Shown here one piece after another: positions 41,522-46,082 of a stretch of 46,082 nucleotides of DNA. The stretch's first letter is position 1. Each line of letters opens with the position of its first letter. The stretch is from the NCBI GenBank assembly GCA_027313705.1, contig DAHVDE010000064.1, forward strand, positions 1-46,082, given 5' to 3'. This DNA comes from Actinomycetota bacterium (GTDB lineage Bacteria > Actinomycetota > Actinomycetes > Streptosporangiales > Streptosporangiaceae). The notes beneath the pieces were generated by a model that had not been told where the DNA came from, searched no databases, and was given only the letters and a program-made list of their open reading frames with translations. A program made the translations under genes and the position numbers.

Positions 41522-42298
41522 TCAGGGACGGGCGACTGCGTGCGGTGTTCCTGGCGACCGGCGACGTGCCGTGAAGATGTTGGCCGGTTTCCTGCCAGGC
41601 AGTGGCGCGGGCTCGGGTTCAAGGTCCAGGCCCGCGTCGGTGATGAGGGCACGCCACAGGTCACGTGGATAGGCGCTGAGCTTATGTGACTCCCTGATGA
41701 CCTCGGTAGTGCCGTCGGCATGGGTGAGCGTGAACTCGTAGTCGGCTTGCACCTCGTCGTCGTCAGGGTCCAGGTCCCAGGTGTGCTCGGTGAACGCGGC
41801 CGTCCGACCGGCGTCGTCAACGCCGCCGCCGCCCGCGCCGGTCAGCTCGGCGAAAGTGTCCTTGACGTAGTCGGGCACGAACACCGCGGTCCCGCCCTGG
41901 CGGCAGTGGGCTGCGGCCGTCTTGATGACACTGGCCAGGTCGTGGCGGCCAATGATGTAGTCGACGGCGTCGTGCACGAGCACGGCGTCGAACTGGCGAC
42001 CCAGGCGTATCGTGCGCATATCGCCCTTGATGTGCTCGAAGCCGGGGACGAGTCGTCTCGACGCGGCGAGCATCTCGGGTGAGATGTCGACCAGGGTGAG
42101 GTCGAGTCCTCCGGTGAGGTGCGCGGCCACGTGGCCGCCGCCGCTGCCTAGATCGAGCACGGAGATAGTGCCTTTGCCGGCCGACTTTTCCTTGATCAGC
42201 GCGGCCAGGTAGGCGGCTTCCTGCGCGTACTCAGACGGCGGGGAGATCAGCGGCCACCAGTTGGCCAGGTCCGCGTAGATGCGGTAGTCCGCGGTCAT
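41522..42298 (-). CDS. SAM-dependent class I methyltransferase
   Basis: A 258-residue enzyme. ATG 42296-42298 follows GGATGGAG; the frame extends 73 codons further upstream but that part overlaps the divergent gene and reads like non-coding sequence. It opens TADYRIYADLANWWPLISPPSEYAQEAAYL. The SAM site is ISVLDLGSGGGHVAAHL (motif I), LTLVDISPEMLAASRRL (acidic loop) and HIKGDMRTIRLGRQFDAVLVHDA. The last domain (ADYEFTLTHADGTTEVIRE) may close over the substrate. The substrate is unknown. Confidence 0.88.
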   Translation of the reverse strand: MTADYRIYADLANWWPLISPPSEYAQEAAYLAALIKEKSAGKGTISVLDLGSGGGHVAAHLTGGLDLTLVDISPEMLAASRRLVPGFEHIKGDMRTIRLGRQFDAVLVHDAVDYIIGRHDLASVIKTAAAHCRQGGTAVFVPDYVKDTFAELTGAGGGGVDDAGRTAAFTEHTWDLDPDDDEVQADYEFTLTHADGTTEVIRESHKLSAYPRDLWRALITDAGLDLEPEPAPLPGRKPANIFTARRRSPGTPHAVARP

Positions 42299-42473
42299 GG
42301 CTCCATCCTGGCGCACCTGGTCACGAGTCTCGGGTACGGGATCGCGGGCCAGGTGAGCCTGGCTGGCCTGCTCGTTAAGCGATGGTTTGCTGGGCTTGGG
42401 GGTGTCTGGGCCGATGGTTGAGCAGCGCGGCCTGGGGAAGTGTGGCAGAACGTACTCACTCGTGGAGGTCCAC

Positions 42474-42947
42474 ATGTCCGGAAAGAGCAAAACCGAGGCC
42501 TGGGATCGGACGCTCAAGGCGGCGGATCAGGTCAAGCCGCTAGCGCGGAGCACAGGACACGCGGCAAACCGGGCGCTCCTGCGCACTCGTGCCTGGGCGG
42601 CGCCGCAGCTTGAGCGGACTGGCCACGCTCTTGAGGAGAACGTCGCGCCGAAGATGTCCGCCATGCTCTCCTCGGCGGCCAAGCGCATCGAGCCGGCCAA
42701 GTCCAAGCGCGGCAGCGGGCAATGGCGGCTGCCTGTCGGCATTGCTGCGGCCCTGGCCGCGGCGGCGAGTGCGGCGGCGGCCATCTTCGGCCAGAAGGCC
42801 CGCAACGCACGGACAGACGCCCTGATCAGCGGCGACGGCGCCGGTGCGGCAGCGCCGGGTTCCTCGGCTGTTTCCCCTGAAGCCTCCGCTGCCGGTTCCC
42901 AGCAGGCCGGCAAGGCCGAAGGCACCGGCAAGGCAAGCAAGCAGTAG
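42474..42947 (+). CDS. Small Ala-rich membrane-associated protein (DUF5324-like)
   Basis: A 157-residue protein. GGAGG stands 7 bases before ATG 42474; upstream codons were dropped. An amphipathic Ala/Arg-rich region (KAADQVKPLARSTGHAANRAL, split across residues 12-32) is followed by helical sequence, a single hydrophobic helix (LPVGIAAALAAAASAAAAIFG, about residues 82-102) and an Ala/Gly/Ser tail. The pattern resembles DUF5324-type actinobacterial proteins, but the match is by composition and layout. It is divergent from the methyltransferase gene. Confidence 0.6.
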   Translation: MSGKSKTEAWDRTLKAADQVKPLARSTGHAANRALLRTRAWAAPQLERTGHALEENVAPKMSAMLSSAAKRIEPAKSKRGSGQWRLPVGIAAALAAAASAAAAIFGQKARNARTDALISGDGAGAAAPGSSAVSPEASAAGSQQAGKAEGTGKASKQ

Positions 42948-42953
42948 CACTCG

Positions 42954-43005
42954 CACTGGCGAAACGCACTGGCGAAACGCATCGGCAAGGCGCATCGGCA
43001 AGGCG
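42954..43005 (+). repeat. Four 13-bp tandem repeats before a terminator
   Basis: CACTGGCGAAACG occurs twice (42954-42966, 42967-42979), then CATCGGCAAGGCG twice (42980-42992, 42993-43005). The two versions are related (CAYYGGCRARRCG). They start 6 bases after the stop of the Ala-rich protein and end just before the hairpin at 43011. Confidence 0.9.
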
Positions 43006-43010
43006 CATGA

Positions 43011-43046
43011 GCCCAGGCCGGGCCGGCAAGCCGGCCCGGCCTGGGC
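43011..43046 (+). terminator. Perfect 16-bp stem-loop terminator
   Basis: GCCCAGGCCGGGCCGG pairs with CCGGCCCGGCCTGGGC around a CAAG loop, with no mismatch. It separates the Ala-rich protein from the carbonic anhydrase gene and ends 24 bases before the GTG start at 43071. Confidence 0.9.
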
Positions 43047-43070
43047 TCGCCTCAGGTGCATTATGGGCGG

Positions 43071-43595
43071 GTGCCACTGTTCTCATTTGAGGGAAAAGCT
43101 CCCCAGGTTCACCCGTCCGCATGGGTCGCTCCGACGGCCACGCTCGTTGGTGACGTGCTGGTCGAGGCCGAAGCGTCCATCTGGTATGGCGCGGTACTTC
43201 GAGCCGATTTCGGCCCGATCCTGATCAGGCGCGGCGCTAACGTGCAAGACGGCTCGATCCTGCACGGCGGGGACGATCCGGTAACCGAGGTCGGCGAGGG
43301 CGTCACTATCGGTCACCTGTGCGTGGTGCACGGGGCGAAGATCGGCCGCGAGGCGCTGATCGGCAATGGGTCGACCGTGCTCGACGAGGTCGTCGTGGGG
43401 GAGCGAGCGCTGATCGCGGCCGGCTGCACGGTACCGCCTGGCATGGTCATCCCGGCGGGGATGCTGGCCGCCGGGGTACCGGCCAGGATCCTCGGCGAGG
43501 TCGCCGGGAGCGCCAAGGAGTGGGTAGACACCAACCCCCGGGTGTACCGTGACCTGGCCAGACGTCATATTGCCGGCATCGGTCAAGTCGGCTGA
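43071..43595 (+). CDS. Gamma-class carbonic anhydrase family protein
   Basis: A 174-residue left-handed beta-helix protein with hexapeptide repeats (HPSAWVAPTATLVGDVLVEA). Metal ligands of gamma carbonic anhydrase are visible: H65 (DGSILHGG), H82 and H87 (IGHLCVVHGA), together with the family's RADFGPI segment. It would interconvert CO2 and bicarbonate as a trimer, though many relatives have low or no activity. GTG 43071 gives the family's usual start (MPLFSFEGKAPQVHP); GTG 43056 adds 5 residues. Terminator and start are very close, so its promoter must overlap the hairpin or it depends on read-through. Confidence 0.92.
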   Translation: MPLFSFEGKAPQVHPSAWVAPTATLVGDVLVEAEASIWYGAVLRADFGPILIRRGANVQDGSILHGGDDPVTEVGEGVTIGHLCVVHGAKIGREALIGNGSTVLDEVVVGERALIAAGCTVPPGMVIPAGMLAAGVPARILGEVAGSAKEWVDTNPRVYRDLARRHIAGIGQVG

Positions 43596-43810
43596 CGCCG
43601 ACGTAAGCGCCACGTTGGCCGTCGATCGCGCCTCCGAACCAGGGCAGCAGGCCGGAAGCCCGTACAGGGTCGCGACCAAGGACCGGGCCGCCTGGAGGTC
43701 GTTTTTCTGGCGAGAGAATATCGTTGGCGCTGACCGGCGCGTTGTGGCATCGTTGCTAGCCGGTATTGCCGCGAGTGCTCCGAGGCGAGCAGGAAGGAGG
43801 GCCGGACGAA

Positions 43811-43894
43811 ATGAAGGTCATTTTGCGTTCCGTGCTGCCCATCCTTACTTCCTGCTTGAGGAGCATCTGCAATGCGCGCCAAGAAGCGCCTTGA
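43811..43894 (+). CDS. Possible 27-codon leader peptide overlapping the RIO kinase start
   Basis: AAGGAGG (43794-43800) stands 10 bases before an ATG opening MKVILRSVLPILTSCLRSI, a hydrophobic 27-residue frame that ends 20 bases inside the RIO kinase gene. The kinase has its own GAGGAG (43858-43863) 8 bases before its ATG. The arrangement could couple translation of the two. No family evidence supports it. The rest of 43596-43810 shows no gene. Confidence 0.3.
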   Translation: MKVILRSVLPILTSCLRSICNARQEAP

Positions 43895-44831
43895 CGACGA
43901 AGACCAGTCCTACAGCCGTCCCTACTACAGCCGCAGAAAAGGCGGCCAGCGCTACGGCGAAGACGAAGACACCAGGGAGAAGCGCGACCTGCACCGGGTC
44001 CGCCTGGCTGCCGCGGACGCGTTCGACTCCGTCGACGGCCTGCCTGACGGTGACCGGTGGAGTACCTGGGACCAGTCGTCGCCCACCGAGCGAGGACCGC
44101 TGCCCTACCCCGCGTGGCTGGTCACCGAGCTCGGAGCGACCGACACCGAGCTTGGCATACTGAAGACAGGCAAGGAAGCCGACGTGTACTTGCTCCGCCG
44201 GGGCGTGCCAGGCGCCGACAGGTCCTGCCTGCTTGCCGCCAAGAGGTATCGCTCGACCGAGCACCGGCAGTTCCACCGTGACGCCGGCTACCTGGAAGGC
44301 CGCCGGGTCCGCGAATCGAGGGTGAACCGCGCCATGGCCGCCCGCACCGCCGTGGGCCGGGGGATGATCTCACAGCAGTGGGCGTCGGCCGAGTTCGACG
44401 CGCTCAGGACGCTCTATCAGGCCGGCGTCGCCGTCCCTTACCCGGTCCAGATCACCGGCACTGAGATCTTGCTCGAGTTCGTCGGCGACGAGGAAGGCGC
44501 TGCCGCACCCAGGCTCGCGGAAACCCGGCCGGGGGGCCGTGAGCTGGTAGTCCTGTGGAACGACCTGGTTGCCTCGCTCCGCACGCTGGCCGATCACGGC
44601 CTGGCTCACGGTGACCTGTCGGCGTACAACCTGCTGGCTCATGACGGGCATCTGGTCATGATCGACCTGCCCCAGGTCGTCGACATCATCGCCCATCCAA
44701 GCGGCGCCGAATTCCTGGCCCGTGACGTCGCCAACATCACCTGCTGGTTCCTGGCCCGCGGCCTGGCCGACCAGCCGCCCCGAGCCCTGACCGTACCGCC
44801 AGATGATTTGCTCGCCTACCTCAGTTACTAG
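43872..44831 (+). CDS. RIO1-type atypical Ser/Thr kinase
   Basis: A 319-residue protein. A charged, Arg/Asp/Tyr-rich N-terminus (1-60) precedes the RIO domain: ILKTGKEADVYLLRRG (nucleotide loop), AAKRYRSTEHRQFHRD with the ATP-site Lys, HGDLSAYNLL (catalytic loop) and VMIDLPQVVD (metal-binding Asp). In archaea and eukaryotes RIO1 matures the small ribosomal subunit; in bacteria the target is not established. GAGGAG precedes the ATG. The gene is followed 48 bases later by hrpA. Confidence 0.92.
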   Translation: MRAKKRLDDEDQSYSRPYYSRRKGGQRYGEDEDTREKRDLHRVRLAAADAFDSVDGLPDGDRWSTWDQSSPTERGPLPYPAWLVTELGATDTELGILKTGKEADVYLLRRGVPGADRSCLLAAKRYRSTEHRQFHRDAGYLEGRRVRESRVNRAMAARTAVGRGMISQQWASAEFDALRTLYQAGVAVPYPVQITGTEILLEFVGDEEGAAAPRLAETRPGGRELVVLWNDLVASLRTLADHGLAHGDLSAYNLLAHDGHLVMIDLPQVVDIIAHPSGAEFLARDVANITCWFLARGLADQPPRALTVPPDDLLAYLSY

Positions 44832-44879
44832 GCCCCAGCTACCAGGCCGCAGGGAAGCGTCACAGGGGAGACTTTCACC

Positions 44880-46082
44880 GTGAACCAAGCGCCCGACGGG
44901 CCCGCCGCGCCCCGCCAGCGTGCCGTACCGGCCATCGGTGTGATCACCTATCCGCCAGAGCTTCCGGTCAGCCAGCGCAGGGACGAGATCGCGGCCGCCA
45001 TCGGAGACCATCAGGTCGTGATCGTGGCGGGCGAGACCGGCTCAGGCAAGACCACCCAGCTACCCAAGATCTGCCTGGAACTAGGCCGGGGCGTCGCCGG
45101 CCAGATCGGCCACACCCAGCCCCGCCGCATCGCGGCCCGCTCGGTCGCCGAGCGCATCGCCGCCGAACTCGGCACCGAACTCGGCGGCATCGTCGGCTAC
45201 AAGGTGCGCTTCACCGACAACTCAAGTGACAGCACCCAGGTCAAGGTCATGACCGACGGCATCTTGCTGGCGGAATTGAGTCGCGACAAGCGCCTGACCC
45301 GCTACGACACGCTGATCATCGACGAGGCGCACGAGCGCAGCCTGAACATCGACTTCATCCTCGGCTACCTGCGCCGGCTGCTGCCTGTCCGGCCCGACCT
45401 CAAGGTCATCATCACCTCTGCCACCATCGACCCCAACCGTTTCGCGAGGCACTTCGGCACCCAGGATCAGCCGGCTCCGGTCATCGAGGTCTCCGGCCGC
45501 ACCTACCCGGTGCAGGTGCGCTACCGCCCGTTGGCCGATCAGGAAGGCGAGGCGGAAGAACAGCGTGACCAGGTTCAGGCTATCTGCGACGCGGTCGACG
45601 AGCTAACGGGCGAAGGCCCTGGTGACATCCTGGTCTTCCTCAGCGGTGAACGTGAAATCCGCGACACGGCCGACGCGCTCGCCGGCACCGCGCCAGATGC
45701 GGAGATCCTGCCGCTTTACGCCAGGCTCTCGGCCGCCGAGCAGCACCGCGTCTTCGCCGGGCACCGGGGCCGCAGGATAGTGCTCGCCACGAACGTCGCC
45801 GAGACGTCGCTGACCGTCCCTGGCATCAAGTACGTCGTCGACCCTGGCACGGCCCGCATCTCCCGCTACAGCAACAGGACCAAGGTGCAGCGCCTGCCGA
45901 TCGAGCCGGTATCCCAGGCGTCAGCCAACCAGCGCAAGGGTCGCTGCGGCCGTACCTCAGACGGCATCTGCATCAGGCTGTACAGCGAGGACGACTTCTG
46001 CTCGCGTCCGGAGTTCACCGAGCCAGAGATCCTGCGGACCAACCTGGCGTCGGTCATCTTGCAGATGTCGGCCCTTGATCTT
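44880..46082 (+). CDS. hrpA: ATP-dependent RNA helicase HrpA, N-terminal part (continues beyond the window)
   Basis: A DEAH-box helicase. The frame starts at GTG 44880 (GGGGAG 9 bases before) and is open through the last base, 401 codons. Motifs in order: [17 protein letters not shown] (motif I), [14 protein letters not shown] (Ia), [23 protein letters not shown] (II), [10 protein letters not shown] (III), [15 protein letters not shown] (V) and [12 protein letters not shown] (VI). Full HrpA has about 1300 residues, so about a third is here. It unwinds RNA and acts on stalled or messenger-bound ribosomes in E. coli. It is probably cotranscribed with the RIO kinase. Confidence 0.95.
   Translation, partial: MNQAPDGPAAPRQRAVPAIGVITYPPELPVSQRRDEIAAAIGDHQVVIVAGETGSGKTTQLPKICLELGRGVAGQIGHTQPRRIAARSVAERIAAELGTELGGIVGYKVRFTDNSSDSTQVKVMTDGILLAELSRDKRLTRYDTLIIDEAHERSLNIDFILGYLRRLLPVRPDLKVIITSATIDPNRFARHFGTQDQPAPVIEVSGRTYPVQVRYRPLADQEGEAEEQRDQVQAICDAVDELTGEGPGDILVFLSGEREIRDTADALAGTAPDAEILPLYARLSAAEQHRVFAGHRGRRIVLATNVAETSLTVPGIKYVVDPGTARISRYSNRTKVQRLPIEPVSQASANQRKGRCGRTSDGICIRLYSEDDFCSRPEFTEPEILRTNLASVILQMSALDL

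Overview
The window is a high-GC actinobacterial chromosome segment. Gene content points to a soil actinomycete of the Streptomyces/Streptosporangiales type: an XRE-DUF5753 plus DUF397 pair, DUF6542 and DUF1707 membrane proteins, a Pkn-type Ser/Thr kinase, an LCP ligase, an AfsR-like NB-ARC/TPR regulator, a multidomain GH25 lysozyme and an S53 peptidase. No species name can be given from sequence alone. No tRNA, rRNA, CRISPR array or phage module was seen.

Layout. 1-700: right end of an IS256-family element, cut by the window edge. 864-11106: a pentose locus, all on the plus strand: ABC importer (ATPase, two permeases, lipoprotein binding protein), a LacI-family regulator, then ribulokinase, ribulose-phosphate 4-epimerase and arabinose isomerase homologues (araB-araD-araA order). 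Copies of a LacI-type operator (core TTGTTAGCGCTAACAA) lie before the importer, before the regulator and across the first codons of araB, so the locus looks like an autoregulated L-arabinose import and catabolism regulon feeding D-xylulose 5-phosphate. 11158-11243: an intergenic repeat and a G-rich tract. 11289-15408: cell-envelope signalling (Ser/Thr kinase, DUF6542 protein with a hexapeptide repeat, LCP protein). 15491-17347: ilvD. 17718-22721: AfsR-like regulator and secreted GH25 lysozyme with lectin repeats. 22722-25137: DUF427 protein, then a divergent MFS exporter/MarR pair sharing a near-perfect 36-bp palindrome.

25289-29155: secreted Cys-rich repeat protein, truncated beta-helix gene, spermidine-synthase-like protein, and acetyl-CoA hydrolase/transferase-like protein. 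29179-31834 (minus): XRE-DUF5753/DUF397 pair, then DUF1707/PadR pair. 32042-37259: aldehyde dehydrogenase, S53 peptidase, and a radical SAM anSME-like enzyme with a SEC-C tail that appears leaderless. 37444-41207: penicillin-binding protein convergent with a CYTH-CHAD protein. 41522-46082: methyltransferase, small membrane protein, gamma carbonic anhydrase, RIO kinase and the 5' part of hrpA.

The clearest regulatory stories are the LacI/arabinose regulon, the MarR/MFS palindrome and the palindrome before the DUF397/XRE pair. The least explained signal is a dispersed intergenic repeat (CCCACGATGTSACAACGYG) that is followed both times by a G-quadruplex-like tract and appears to have supplied the C-terminal tail of one protein.
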